DNA from: Podocnemis expansa | Taxonomy: Eukaryota > Chordata > Testudines > Podocnemididae | NCBI GenBank assembly: GCA_007922195.1 | Contig: ML681963.1 | Coordinates: 138,717,622-138,781,621, forward strand | Reading direction: 5' to 3' | DNA: 64,000 bases | In this document: piece by piece, positions 50,308 through 62,110 of the stretch | Numbering within the stretch: position 1 is the stretch's first letter | Layout: each line of letters opens with the position of its first letter | Position numbers and translations under genes: made by a program | Notes under the pieces: generated by a model | Seen by the model: the letters and a program-made list of their open reading frames with translations, nothing else | Told to the model about the DNA's origin: nothing | Databases searched by the model: none

Positions 50308-50460
50308 ATGTCAGTCTAGTTCAGCAAAACAAACAGGGAGTCTTCTAGTGGCACATTTAAAGACAAGCAAATTTATTTATTGCATGAGCTTTCATAGGAG
50401 GAAATTTTCTCCCATTAAATATTTTCTCCCATGAAATCTCATAAGATAAATAAACCTGTG
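50308..50460 (-). repeat. Reptile SINE-like repeat
   Basis: 'gtctagttcagcaaaacaaa' and 'tagtggcacatttaaagac', 'attgcatgagctttcatagg' are the reverse orientation of the family at 12468. An internal stretch 'attttctccca' is duplicated. Confidence 0.65.
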
Positions 50461-51559
50461 AGTAGATGTTTTCCTTCATGATCTTGTTGGCCTTAAGAGT
50501 CAGGTCACAGGCACACAGTCATCACCTGGTGGGTTTGGTAAGTTTCAGGGGAAGAGTCATGAGGCATTCACTGATGCAAATTGAGAGTTCTGAGAGTTCT
50601 GGTTCACAAGTTCATTCTTTATGACAAAACCAATTCCACATATTCATGGCTCTTCTTTTGTCCTCCCTCCCTCTCTGAAATAAAGTATATCCTCCAATTT
50701 CTTCTTTGAAATGTCCTTCTCCAGCATGTCAAGTGTCAGACAGGGCAGCAATATCAACACTGAACTTCCTCAATTTACAAGAGACAATTGCTGCCCTTCG
50801 CACAGGGTAATCACTATTTACATTGACCATTCCAGGTTCCAAAATCATCTTTGTTCCCTTGTGACTGCATAGAGGTGATCTGACTAGATGCAATTATCTG
50901 CTCAGGAATTGATTGAGGCAAATTATGTTTAGGGAACCATGTCTACCCCCCTCATCATGTAGGGTGAGCAGAGCGGATCCTAAATAGGACTGCTTATTCA
51001 TGGGTGCAGCTGCTGAACTGCTCTTACTTCAAGCAAGACGACTTAAAACTAACACCCCTCAGCTATGTATTGGTCTGTGACTAGGAACTTTCAGATCTCA
51101 AAAACCTGTCTCCATCATCATTCGCTGATTGCTGTAGGACCTTCCTGTTCTGCAAAGAAGATGTTGATTCCCATATGGAAGAGTTCCATTAGTGTGGGGA
51201 TGTTGTCACACACCAAACAACATACAGTCCTTCGCAGATAAAGGATCTGAGTCCAATGGCATGGAATCTAAAATGACTGGAGACCTGTGATCTTCTGCAG
51301 CCTTCATCCACCTGCAAAGCCATTGGAAAGAAGGTTCAACTTTTCTTCTGCCTGATCTACCAGTGAGGTCTTCTTTGATTGCTCTTAGCTAAGAACCCTC
51401 CCTTGACCTTACCACTATGGGTGACTCTGCCAGGAGTATGAAGCCACACGGTCTTGCTCTCAGGATCACTGGAACATGCAAGCCTCTTTACCACTACAAG
51501 GTGGCAATCGCTGGAGAAGTCAAATAACGAGGTAAAATAACCTCTTGACCCCTAACTGA

Positions 51560-52518
51560 GATTCCCCTGTTTACGTATTCTAGGACTGTGTGAGTCCTTT
51601 TGGTTACAGCATCACACTGGGAGCTCATGTTCATTCACCATGATCCCCAAATCTTTTTCAGAGTCACTGTTTTCCAGTTCAAAAGGGGTAGCCATATTAG
51701 TCTAGTTCAGCAAAACAAATAAGGAATCCTGTGGCACTTTTAAAAACTAACAAATATCCCAGGATAGAGCTCCCCAATATGTAAGCATGGCTGACATTCT
51801 TTGTTCCTAGATGTACACAGTTACATTTAGATGTACCAGAACACATGTTGTTTGCTTGTGCCCAGTTTATCAAGCTATCCTGATTGCTTTGTATCACTGT
51901 CTGGTCCTGTTCATTATTTACCACTCTCACAATTTTGTGCCATCTGAAAATGTAATCAGTGATGGATTTTGTTTTCTTCCGTGTCATTGATAAAAATGTT
52001 AAATACATTAGGCCCAAGGACCAGCTTCTGCCGGACCCTAATAGAAATACATCCATTTGATGATGATTGCTCATTTACCATCACATTTTAAAACCTATCA
52101 GTTAGCTACCTTTAAATTCATTTAATGTGTGCCATGTCAATTTTATATCTTTTTAATTTTTAATCAAAATGTCAGATTGTATCAGAATTATATTACACTA
52201 ACATTGTTATCTTTATCATCCAAACTTGTAATCTACCAAAAAGAGGTATTGAGTTAGTTTGACAAGCTTTATTTTCTAAAAACCCATTTTGACTGAGATT
52301 AATTACAGCACCCTCCTTTAATTCTTTATTAATTGAATCTCATATCAGCCACTCCATTATATTGCCCAGGATTAATATCAGACTGACAGACCTATGTTTA
52401 CCTAAGTCATTCCATCTAGCCTTTTTAATTACTGGCACATCATCAGTTTTTTCCCAATCTTCTGACACTTCCCCAGTGTTCCAATATGTAATGAAAATAA
52501 AATGGATAATATCTACAC
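51560..52518 (-). mobile_element. CR1-type LINE fragment
   Basis: In reverse orientation: 'tgatccccaaatctttttc', 'attctttgttcctagatgta', 'ttgtttgcttgtgcccagtt', 'aaaaatgttaaatacattag' and 'agttagtttgacaagctt' form a continuous diverged turtle CR1 3' half. Interrupted by a SINE-like repeat at 51668-51757. Confidence 0.85.
51668..51757 (-). repeat. SINE-like repeat inside CR1
   Basis: 'ggggtagccatattagtcta' (A-box-like) and 'ggaatcctgtggcactttta' lie between two parts of CR1 that are contiguous in other copies. Confidence 0.7.
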
Positions 52519-52639
52519 TAGGGTAATAAGTTGCCCTGATTTTATAGAGACTGTCCCAATATTAGGGGCTTTCTCTTACATAGGACCCTATAACCTGGCC
52601 CTCCCATCCCGATTTTTTACCTGCCATCTGGTCACTCTA
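52519..52639. mobile_element. hAT-type MITE, 121 bp
   Basis: Ends TAGGGT and CATCTGGTCACTCTA. Flanked by ATCTACAC (52511-52518) and ATCTCCAC (52640-52647), 7 of 8. Interior has 'ctgattttatagagactgtc' and 'cccgattttttacctgcc', a common reptile MITE pattern. Confidence 0.85.
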
Positions 52640-53726
52640 ATCTCCACTCCTGTGGAGGTGATATCCATGGAAAATATTCATTTAGTCTGTGCCTTCTGGA
52701 CCACTTCATTTGACCACTAACCACTAATTCTTCACCCATGAGATTTATTTTAATATTTCAAAACCCTATTCGCCTTCGCATAGTGGCCATTTGATTCTAC
52801 CAATATCAAAAGCCAGCTCATTTAAATTTCTACCACTTTACACGGTATCAGTGTTTTCAATATGAAGAGATGGGTTGTCATGATTCAGCAATACTATCCC
52901 AACTGTCCTTAATAGTACTGGTAATTTGGCCTGGACTTGTGTGAAATGTTTATATCCATAAACACATTAGACAGTTCTTGTTTTCAAGCTTATTTACGAT
53001 GTATACATTTTCTGTTAGGCCATATAACACAGCCTCTAAATATGTGAAGTGAGAATCCAACATGCTCACCCCTTGGGAATTGGATCCAAGGCATATGCTT
53101 GGAACAGGGAAAGAACTGTAGAGTTTATTCTTTAAAAAGTTGCAGATTTAAACAGCATCCATTTTCAAAGCTTCTGGAATGGTGAAGTGCTAAAACTCCT
53201 AAACAGTGCTCAAAAGTTCCAGTTTGTTGAGACTTCATTTTGAGTTTCATCATCTACACTGTAATTTTTAGCCCAGCAGGCTGAGCACCGTAAGCCTGAG
53301 ACATTGACTTCGACCCTGAGACTCAGCACTAAGGGTTTTCTTAATATGATGTAGATGCACCCTTAGATTCTACAAAGAAAGGGACAAGTTCCTCAGATTT
53401 TAGAAATACGTTTACCACCAATTAGCACTAGCTGATTACCTTACCTATGAACTTATATTGTGAATATTACACTATCAAAAAGGTAAATACACAACTCTGA
53501 CTTCACACAAATTGTCTAGTAAAATAAGGGTGAAAGCCATATGCTCTAAACTGCACATTTACAGGACAATCTTAACAAAAATGAAAACAAGAGGCTGAAT
53601 CTTGCACTCACAGGACAAGGATGTAGAGTCAGATAACAAAATGAGGAGGTATGTTACATCTTACTTTTTTTAAGTTACTCTGCTGCTTCTCTCACCTATG
53701 CAATAGCAAAGCTGGAGGCTTGCAAA

Positions 53727-53945
53727 GCTTTGGCTATGTCTACACTACAGCTTATGTCAGCAGAACTTAAGTCATTCAAGAGTGTGAATAAACCAACCCC
53801 ATGAACGACCTGAACTGCAACAACATAAGTACTGGTACGGACACCTATGGGAGAGTTTTTCCTGCTGACATAGTTTCTGCCACTGTTAGAGGTGATTTTA
53901 TTATGCCAATGGGAAAGCTCTCTCTTGCTGATATATAGCGTCTTT
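53727..53945. mobile_element. MITE fragment of the TATGTCTACACTAC family
   Basis: Starts 'ggctatgtctacactacagc' followed by 'ttatgtcagcagaactta', typical of an abundant turtle MITE. The far end is degenerate. Confidence 0.55.
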
Positions 53946-55094
53946 ACCAGATGGTTAGATTGTGTATGTAAAGTGAAACTGCATTTCTTGGTAGAAATGC
54001 ATATTTAACAGTCAGTGCTGATTATCTTGTGTTTATCTAATATGATGAGTATGTGAAAAATCGACACAATAAATGGTGTTTCAGGAGGGAATATTTATCA
54101 AAATCATAACTTACTACATTGAAGGTCTGTTAGCTTGGCTGACAAAACAGAATTTGTCACTTGGAACAGAATGATCAGGCCCTACTGTACCGGAAAAGCA
54201 CAAGTATAAGTCAGTTCCATGAATCTTCTATGACATTGCCTGTTTTATTTTCATCCCTTTGTTAATTAGGAGCATTACTATGCTAGTCTGGCAGAATATA
54301 CCCCTGTATTAATACCCAAAACACTTTTGTAATAATCTTTGTACAAAATACGTCTTGTATTATTTGAAAACTCATAATCTGCTAGTCAGTATTGTCCTGG
54401 TGCAATGTGTGTGCCAACATGCTATATGGAATTGTAAGATTTCCCTCTATGATGTTATCAACCTATTCCAAACCCCATAGCCCAAACAGAAGGTGGCAAA
54501 CAAGTCTGTCCTGAACAAAGGAATATGTGTTCTGCTTAATTTGCGTGTCATCAAAAAAGAAGGGAAAACAAGAGGTTCAAACAGGTGAAGAAACCAGAAG
54601 GGAATATCCTTCTACTTAAAAACTTTGTCCTCTGGGTCTCAGTAGGAAATGTTTTGCAAGAAAGGGACCAAATATAAAAAAAGGAGGGACAAACATCCTG
54701 GGGCACCCCTTTCTCTTTCCCTGTCTCTCATATTTCCTACTGAAAAGACAAAGGAAGCAGACACTGAACTCTGGGGGAGGGGTCCTGACCTAAGAGTGTG
54801 GTCAGTAATCTGCTGGAGCTTGTGGTGAAAAATTTTACTTGAGTCTAATAAATTTGTTAAATTAGGCAGTATTAAACATCTTTATTTTTGTTGTTACTAT
54901 TTCTGACTTTTATGCCTCATTACTTGTAGTCACCTAAAATCTCTCTCTTTGTAGTTTATAAACGTGTTACTGTTCGTATAATTCCAATTAAAGTGTCTAG
55001 GTAACTGTATCTGGGACAACGATTTGTGTCCATATTATTCCCTTAAAGGGCTAACAAATTGAACATATTGATAATGGTCAGGAGAGGTCTGGGC

Positions 55095-55830
55095 AGCAGG
55101 GCCATTTCAATGCAGGGGCTCCAGGGGCTGCAGCCCCAGGCTCCAGCCTAAAGGGGTGCCTTTGGCTGCAGACCCTATAGCCCCTGTGCTGGTCTGGCCC
55201 CTGCCATCCTGCTCAGGCCAGCACAGCGCTGACAAGGTCTGGGAGGACTTCTGTTGGCGCTGAAGCCTTGGGATCAGGGGCTGTGATGCAGTGCTCTTCT
55301 CTCGCATTGCCCCCAGGCCAGCTGTTCAGTCCCCATCGACAGGGTGGGCCAGCGCATGTCTGCGGTGCTCTGGGCATGGGACCAGCTGGTGCAGGGTGTG
55401 GCTTCTGGCACAGAGTGCTGTCAAGGAGCCGCACCTGGGCCTCTGTGGCAGGTCTCAGTGGGGTGGGCAACACTGCTTTGGGATCTGGAGGGCCACAACA
55501 GAGACCACACCATGTGCCAGCTGGCCTCGGACAGGGCGGGAGTGCTGTGGACTGTGGCCTCTGGCCCCAGGGCTGGCCCGGCCCCAGGTCACCATGGTGG
55601 GGGGCTGGGGCCCCAAGTGGGCCCTAGGCAGGGGGGGCCATGGTAATGGGAGGCTAGGGCCCCAGGCTGGGTGTGGGGGCATGACAGCTGGTAGCCTGGG
55701 GCTCTGGGGCCCCTTAATCTGGTCCTGCTGGCCAGCAAGGGACATGGCTTTTTTTGGTGGGGGGGAGCAGAAATCTGACACTGGGAGTGTGCTGGGGTCA
55801 CCTGACAGTAATTTTCAAGGCTATTAAGAG
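55095..55830. repeat. GC-rich interspersed repeat
   Basis: Sharp GC-rich block with 'caggggctccaggggctgca' at its left edge and many GGCCCC/CAGGGC units. Frames on both strands (up to 178 codons) show no protein motif. Likely a decayed DNA transposon interior. Confidence 0.45.
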
Positions 55831-55854
55831 CCAAGTTATGGTTAACTGTAGCAC

Positions 55855-56180
55855 ATACAAAGACAGCAATGGGAGCAGAATGGAACTAGTTGTTCTGGCG
55901 CCTGGGGCAAGCAGCCCTTAAGGCACGCTTCCCCAACCCATTCCCAGCCACTGCCGGCAGGTGGCTGGGAGCTAGATCCATCCCCAGTGGTGGTGGAGAG
56001 CCTGATGCAGCCCCCTGCCACCTTCCAGCATTGGCAGAGGATGGATTCAGCTCCCCACCACCCCAGGTGCCAAATTTTAGAGGGCATGTGTGAAGCTGCA
56101 GCTGCTGGCCCTGCGGCACACTCTAAAATTCGGTGCCTGGGGCTTTGCCTCAGTTGCTCCACCCTAGTTACAGCCCTTGG
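55855..56180. repeat. GC-rich repeat, second block
   Basis: 'cgcctggggcaagcagccct' at 55900 and 'ggtgcctggggctttgcctc' near 56130 form approximate related ends. No coding evidence. Confidence 0.4.
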
Positions 56181-57223
56181 TGGGAGCAGCTTACATGCTG
56201 GAAGCTGTTTGTGAGTGGTAAGGCACTTTAAAGTGCCTGGAACTACAGGTCACAGGACAGGCTGGGTTATTCCCTGGTATGTCATAGTTAAGAAAGATTT
56301 TTGCATCAAATTCAAGAAGAGAATTTCCAGAAGGCACAAATATCAAAAATGGGCACAGCTGCGTATTGTTGCTCCTTATTAGCTACATGCTTTTCAAGCA
56401 GTTCTCCAAGAGTCCAGCTGGGAAAAGGAAGAGGGAAGCTAATGCAAACGGAGTTTCTGGGAAGCACAATCAAACAGTCAAGTACAAATGTGAGCAATAT
56501 CATTTGAAGTACAAGTTGCTTTGAACTATTTTGTTTTCCAGTGTGTTGTGCAGTGATTACAGAAGATTACATACACAATTCTTGATTGATAGCAAGGTAA
56601 CTGAATTGCATTTAAAAGATAGTCCAATAAATAGTAAGACTTTGAATAATAAGGCTATAAATACATCAGGAGCTTTTGGTGACACCATTATAAACTACAA
56701 CAGAGACACTAGTTTTTCATGTCATCACTGAACTCTGAGCTGTATTTTTAGTTTTGTACAGTATGTACAGCAGATTTTTCACTTTAGTACTATAATACAT
56801 AAATGAAAGATTTTTTTCAGAAACTGATTTATTCAACAGAAAATTTACTTGAAAGTACATAGATTTTTTTTTAAAGAAATTAGATTTAGGACTCTGGGAT
56901 TGTGTCATGCTTTCCTGTACAGTTTGTGTGCATCAGATTTATGCCAGTGCACATAAATTTTGGTCCAGGAGACTGAAAACTTCCACAACTGGTATGGGAT
57001 ATAAAATTTTTTTATCAAGGTCATGAATTAATTAAACAGGACATCAAGACTTGTACTCTGCTTTGAAAGTAGATCAGCAGATGGATAAATGAGGCAGGAC
57101 TAGAAGTGTCTAATTTATTCTGGTTGCATGAAATTCACTCTTGTGCAGTAGGGTAGAGTAAGACTTATGGCACCATCCATCTTCCTTTCCATCCCTGATG
57201 ATACCATTCTCCACTAGAATTCT

Positions 57224-57400
57224 CAGGGGTAGCCAAACTTATGGAACTCAAGAGCCACACAAGTTGATTATTAAACCTTCAAGAGCCACACTGCAGCACA
57301 CAGCCATATACTTTTACCTACTAAATTGATTTGCTGATGTTCTTCCACGAGCCACATGTTTTCATTCATGGCTCCTGAGCTGCAGTTTGGCTGGGGCCTG
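57224..57400. mobile_element. hAT-type MITE, short relative of 45834-46308
   Basis: Shares 'ccaaacttatggaactcaag' and 'aaattgatttgctgatgttc' with the longer copy but lacks about 300 bp of its middle. Ends CAGGGGTAGCC and GGCTGGGGCCTG. No target duplication found. Confidence 0.75.
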
Positions 57401-58680
57401 CTATAGAACTTTTCCTGAACAATGACGTCTTGACCCCTTGGAGACAGTACAGAACCTAAGTGGTGTACAGGACTTGCACTAGTCCTTTGCAAAGTGATGA
57501 CAGAATTTTCTACACAATTCAAACAATCCTAAAGACTTTCTTAGAAAATAATATCCCTGGTATAGAATTCCAAAGAATGATTTAAAACAATTTAGATAAA
57601 GAATATTAATCTCTATGATGAAGCTTGTTAATGCTATTATACCTGGAGTGTTGTGTTCTAAGATGAAAATAGTTGTAGGTCTAAAATGAAAATGGGACTT
57701 AAACTCCTAAGCCACTTAAGCACTTTTGAAAATGTTACCCATTTTGCCACTGTGCAAAGTTTTTTGTATTTACTAACTGAATTTATTGCCATACATTCAT
57801 TAATTAGAGTAGTGAGTACAAATAAATGGAGCTAAGCTCATTTACACCTTTTCAGGCCCTATATTTTTAAATGTAAAACTAAATAATCTAGAGGGAGATT
57901 TGCCAAAGGAATATAAAGGCACAAAGCCCAATGATTTCTATTAGTGAATTATTGATACGAGCTATTTTAAATCAGTGTTGATAGGGGGTTTCTAACTGAA
58001 TTGTTTTAAAAAACACTTTTGACAGGCAGGTGCAACATCTATGTTGATCAGGCCAAAGTTAATTAGCTACTGATATGCGTATGTGTTCAAAATACCAAAG
58101 GCTAAAATAAGACAGAAGAAAGGTCAATGTAGGCTATTGGAGTAGAGGTAACAGATTATCTTATGAACTTCGAAGGCAGCTTCCTACCTTTATAGAAAGG
58201 GAAAGAGAAATGAAGCAGAAACCTTGCAGTACACTAATAAATTTCCATCTCTACCCCTTATCAAGGTTTCATTAACTTTAAGAATGAGATAGAAAACAAG
58301 GGTAAGGTGGTAGTTTAATCTACAAACTTACTGAGTCTGCATGACAGTAATATACAACTCAGAATTAATGAAGACATATGAGAATGTTTGCATTGCAAGA
58401 AGGAGAGGGAGATAACAGCAGGTGAAAGGTCAAGTCCATTAGCAGAAAACAACATTTTAATTCAGGCTGCATTTCAGCAGCTTAGCTTATTCCCAGTGTG
58501 TCCACAGTTGACTAACCTGCTGCTAACAACCACCCTATTCAAGCAGGAAGAGAATAGTGGGTGTGACTCACCATTACTGAAATGAATTGTGCTCTCTTCT
58601 TCTTAAATTTATAAAAGAAACAATAAGCCAGAAGCATAAAAGGGTTTATTTAGCAAACTTTCCTTCTGGTCAAAACTCAC

Positions 58681-58756
58681 CTGAAATTTTTTCTTTGCCA
58701 CAAAGTACTGCATTCGACGTATCACCTTAATGGCAGCACGATGGTGTTCCCGTAGC
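58681..58756 (-). CDS. KCNQ1: KCNQ1 exon 12 (Kv7.1 channel, helix B)
   Basis: KCNQ1 is the pore-forming alpha subunit of the plasma-membrane IKs potassium channel. This exon gives [20 protein letters not shown] followed by KKKFQ, which matches the cytoplasmic C-terminal helix B that binds calmodulin and PIP2. Reading on the minus strand, a pyrimidine-rich stretch and CAG precede the exon at 58757-58759, and GTGAG follows at 58676-58680. The exon is 76 bp: one G finishing the previous codon, then 25 codons ending exactly on a codon boundary. That length and phase equal human exon 12 as I recall them. One change from my memory of human is Thr to Ala in HHRA(T/A)IK. The next exon downstream is 16.2 kb away at 42377-42471. 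There is no stop or frameshift. Kv7.2-7.5 paralogues are a less likely alternative, because the flanking exon series fits KCNQ1. Confidence 0.96.
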
Positions 58757-60171
58757 CTGTAGGAAAAATGAGATGAGTGTGTTGGGTGAAAGAGAGCATC
58801 TCCAGCCATATAACAACAATAATAACCTTCAGTAAGTGCTTCACTAACAAGTGAATGTTTATGCAAGAAGCAACATGTCCTTCTGTGGACACAACAAACC
58901 ATTATGGAGACCACACACAGAAAAAAAAGCTTTTAAAATCTGGAATTTTATCTCTACAACTTATGCTGGGGTTGAATGTATTGCACAATGTAAAGTGGTG
59001 ACCATATGAATATCTCCTGTGTCAAGTGAACCCCTTCCCATCTCTCCTGCTTTCTCTGTCTCTCAAAAGGCCCAGACGTGGGCATTTAGAGCTTTAGCTC
59101 TCAGGTTTCTTTTTTATATCCAAGAACCCTACTATTGTAGATGTTGTATAGCTTTTTCTTTCCAGCTGTTTTGCAAGTTTTCCTCCTTTTGTACTAATGT
59201 GTTCTTTAGGAGAACCATCACTGTAAAATGTTTTTGAATGGTCAACTGCATGAATGATATTACAGCAGTGTATGAAACACTGACAAGTAACATATCGAAG
59301 ATAAGAAAACAAAATGGTATCCCCCCCTACAAAATACAAATAGAATAGAAATGCAGAGTACATTACAATTACTGATCACTATTAGGAGTTTGCTTTTCAC
59401 AATACATAGTATTAAACACTACATTTTATTTTAAATAATTTATAAAAATGATAGATTTTTCTTTATATTTTTCATTATATTTAAAAAAATAAGCTATTAT
59501 AAATATATTTTTCTTATTAAAATTATAATCAAACAGATAAGCTGTGCTTATGATTTATTCAAATTATTTATTCTTTTGTTATTCTTCGGGTATAGCAAAG
59601 AAGAGCATTTAGTGTTATAGTCACATGCTTGAGTGAATCCTATATACGAAGGTTCTCTTTATCACTACAAAATAACTCATCTAAAACTCGACTATTTTGA
59701 CTTTATTCCAGTAGTATTCAATGCTTCTACTAACTAATCAAGAGCCCCAGCAGTAAAGTAGAGTTAGATTTTTCCAAATATATTTTCCTTCTAACATTAT
59801 CAGTAATGGTTATATTTATAAAGCCATATTTACACAGATGATATGCAAACTCTTGTTGCTACTAAATGGTGCATTTTGTTTATATTGAGTTGACAGCCTT
59901 CATACCCTCCAAAGGATGGGAACATCTCACAAAGTCCTTTCCATATTTGGGTCTTGTGCATTTGCACTGCTCAGTAGTATTAGTCAATCCTACATATAAT
60001 CTGATTTTTTTCTGAGTAGCCACACATTCCCTCCAGCAAAAAAAGATTTTTCATCGTGTAATTGGTGAAATTCCACTTTCTGGGCAATATTACAAATGTT
60101 CACATATTTGCTCCTCCCCCTACCTGGAAAACCCACCATTTTCATGCAGCACATAAAACTAGCCTTAGTGA

Positions 60172-61640
60172 GTTAGACCAGTGGTTCATCTAGCCTTGTA
60201 TCCAGTCTCCGACAGTGGCCAGTGCCAGATGCTTCTGGCAGCTGGAGGTTTACAGACACCCAGAGCATGGGAACATCCCGACCACCTTGGCTAACAGTCT
60301 CTGATTAACCTATTCTTAAGAAAAGTTTTTTTGAATGCAGTTATATTTCAACCCTTAACAACATCCCAAGGCAATGAGTTCCACAGGTTCACTGTGCACT
60401 GTGTAAAGTACTTATTTATGTTTTTAAATGTGCTCTCTACTAATATCATTGAGTGACCTCTAGATCTTGTGCAAAGGAGTGAATAATATTTCCATATTTA
60501 TTTTCTCCACACCATTCATAGTTTTACAGACTTCTATCAAAGCCCCGCCAGTCATCTCTTTTCTAAGTGGAACAGCCCCAGTCTTTTTTCTGTCTCCTTT
60601 CATGAAAGTTGTTCTGTACCTAATCTTTTTGTTACCTTATTTCACACATTTTCCAATTCTAATCTATCTTCTTTGAGATGAGGCAACCAGAATTCAAGGT
60701 GCAGGTGCATACCATGGATTTATGTAGTGGCATTATGATATTTTTTGTTTTATTATCTATCCTTCTCCTAACGGTTTCTAAGATGTCTTTGACTGGCGCT
60801 GAATATTGAACAGATGCTTTAACTGATCTCTTTCTTGAGTGGTCATAGCTAATTATGACCCCATCATTTTGTTTATATTGTTGGGATCCTGTTTTCCAAA
60901 GTGCATTACTTTGCATTTATCAACATTGAATTCTATCTGCCATTTTGTTACCCAGTCACTCACTTTAGTGAGATCCCATTTGTATCTCTTTGCATTCTGC
61001 TTTGGACTTGTCAAGCTTGAGTATTTTTGTATCATCTACAAATTTTGTCACCTCAGTGTTCAGCCCCTTTCCTAAATCATTTGTGAATATGTGGAACAGC
61101 ACTGGTCCCAGTATAGATCTTGAGGGCCCTACTATTTATTTCTCTTCACTCTCAAAACTGCTAATTTACTCCTACCTTTTGAACAGTGGCTGATCCAGAA
61201 GAGGACCTTCCCTCTTCTCCTGTGAGTGCTTACTTTGCTTAAGACCCTTTGGTGAAGGACTCTGTCTCCTTGTACAATACATTGACTTGATCAACATTGA
61301 TCACATTTGCTGACCCTCTCAGAGAATTCTAATACAGTGGGGAGGCCTGATTTCCCTTTACAAAAGTGGTGTTGACTCTTCCCCAATTTATCATGTTTAT
61401 TTATGTATCTGATAACTGTGTCCTTTACTCTAGTTTTAACCAATTTGCCTGGAACTGATGTTATTGGCCTGTAACTCCCAGGACAACCTCTAGAGCCTTT
61501 TTGAACAATAAATATTACATTAGCTAGCCTCTGGTCATCTGGTACAGAGGCAGATTTGAGCAACAGGTTACATACCACAGTGAATAATTATGCAATTTCA
61601 TATCTGAGTTCCTTCAGAACTCTTCAGTGAATACCATCTC
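60172..61640 (-). mobile_element. CR1 LINE fragment in intron 11
   Basis: In reverse orientation: 'ccgacagtggccagtgccag' near the 3' end, 'gcaatgagttccacaggttc', 'atggatttatgtagtggcat', 'tgcattactttgcatttatc' and RT remnants. Coding traces include FNVDKCKVMHFGKQDPNN (60853-61035) and CPGSYRPITSVPGKLV (61291-61578). About 1.5 kb, older than the 17-kb copy. Confidence 0.88.
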
Positions 61641-62019
61641 ATGTGAGCGCTGCATTAGAGTTCAATTTAGCAATGAAAATATTTTTTTCAAAAAATGCTA
61701 GTTTTTTGCCTGGTAAAAACTGTCTCTTACTTTTATAACCCCTTCTCTGCCCACCACAGAGGGTTAACTTTTTCTGAAATATGTGATTTATTTTTAAACC
61801 AATAGTGTAAATTCCTTCCTCTGCATTCCTTGAGTTCTACTCTAAAACCCAACATTTAGCCACAATTCCTTGAAAACTGCACTGGGACCCTACCCCTAGT
61901 GAGACTCCTATCTGTGAGGGCCTGTTCCCTTTTGCTTCTACACTGAAGTCTTTCAGTGAGGCTCTGCACAAGTGCAGAGGTCTGGGCTGCTCATGCAAAA
62001 CTGACTGAAGATGAAGGGA

Positions 62020-62110
62020 CTGTCTTTTGTTCTGAGCTTGTGCAATACCTAGCACTATGGAGTCCAGTCCATGACAAGGATTTCTAGATGCTACAGTACA
62101 AAAGATAAAT
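62020..62110. repeat. L2/MIR-like tail fragment
   Basis: 'tgtgcaatacctagcactat', 'ggagtccagtccatgac', 'agatgctacagtac' fit the same ancient tail as 16255-16330. Confidence 0.5.

Larger units (their letters stand above)
45740..51540 (-). mobile_element. Non-LTR retrotransposon, multiply interrupted
   Basis: On the minus strand the parts appear in order: endonuclease remnants (50.5-51.3 kb, and ILLRDFNARVG near 49.8 kb), linker (DGTILLKDRESIIACW near 48.95 kb), reverse transcriptase catalytic motif (MELQYVDDN near 47.23 kb), C-terminal conserved block (46410-46724) and a C2H2 zinc finger at the end. Later insertions are at 45834-46308, 47308-48174 and about 49888-50460. Clade not decided (RTE/L2-like group with a C-terminal C2H2 finger). 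Coding frames are broken throughout. Confidence 0.85.

Noticed and set aside
49930..50434. Open frames on both strands in the GC-rich block
   Set aside because: Mirror-image low-complexity translations from short GC-rich repeated units; no motif.
55291..55827. 178-codon open frame on the plus strand
   Set aside because: GC-rich repeat with overlapping open frames on both strands and no protein motif.
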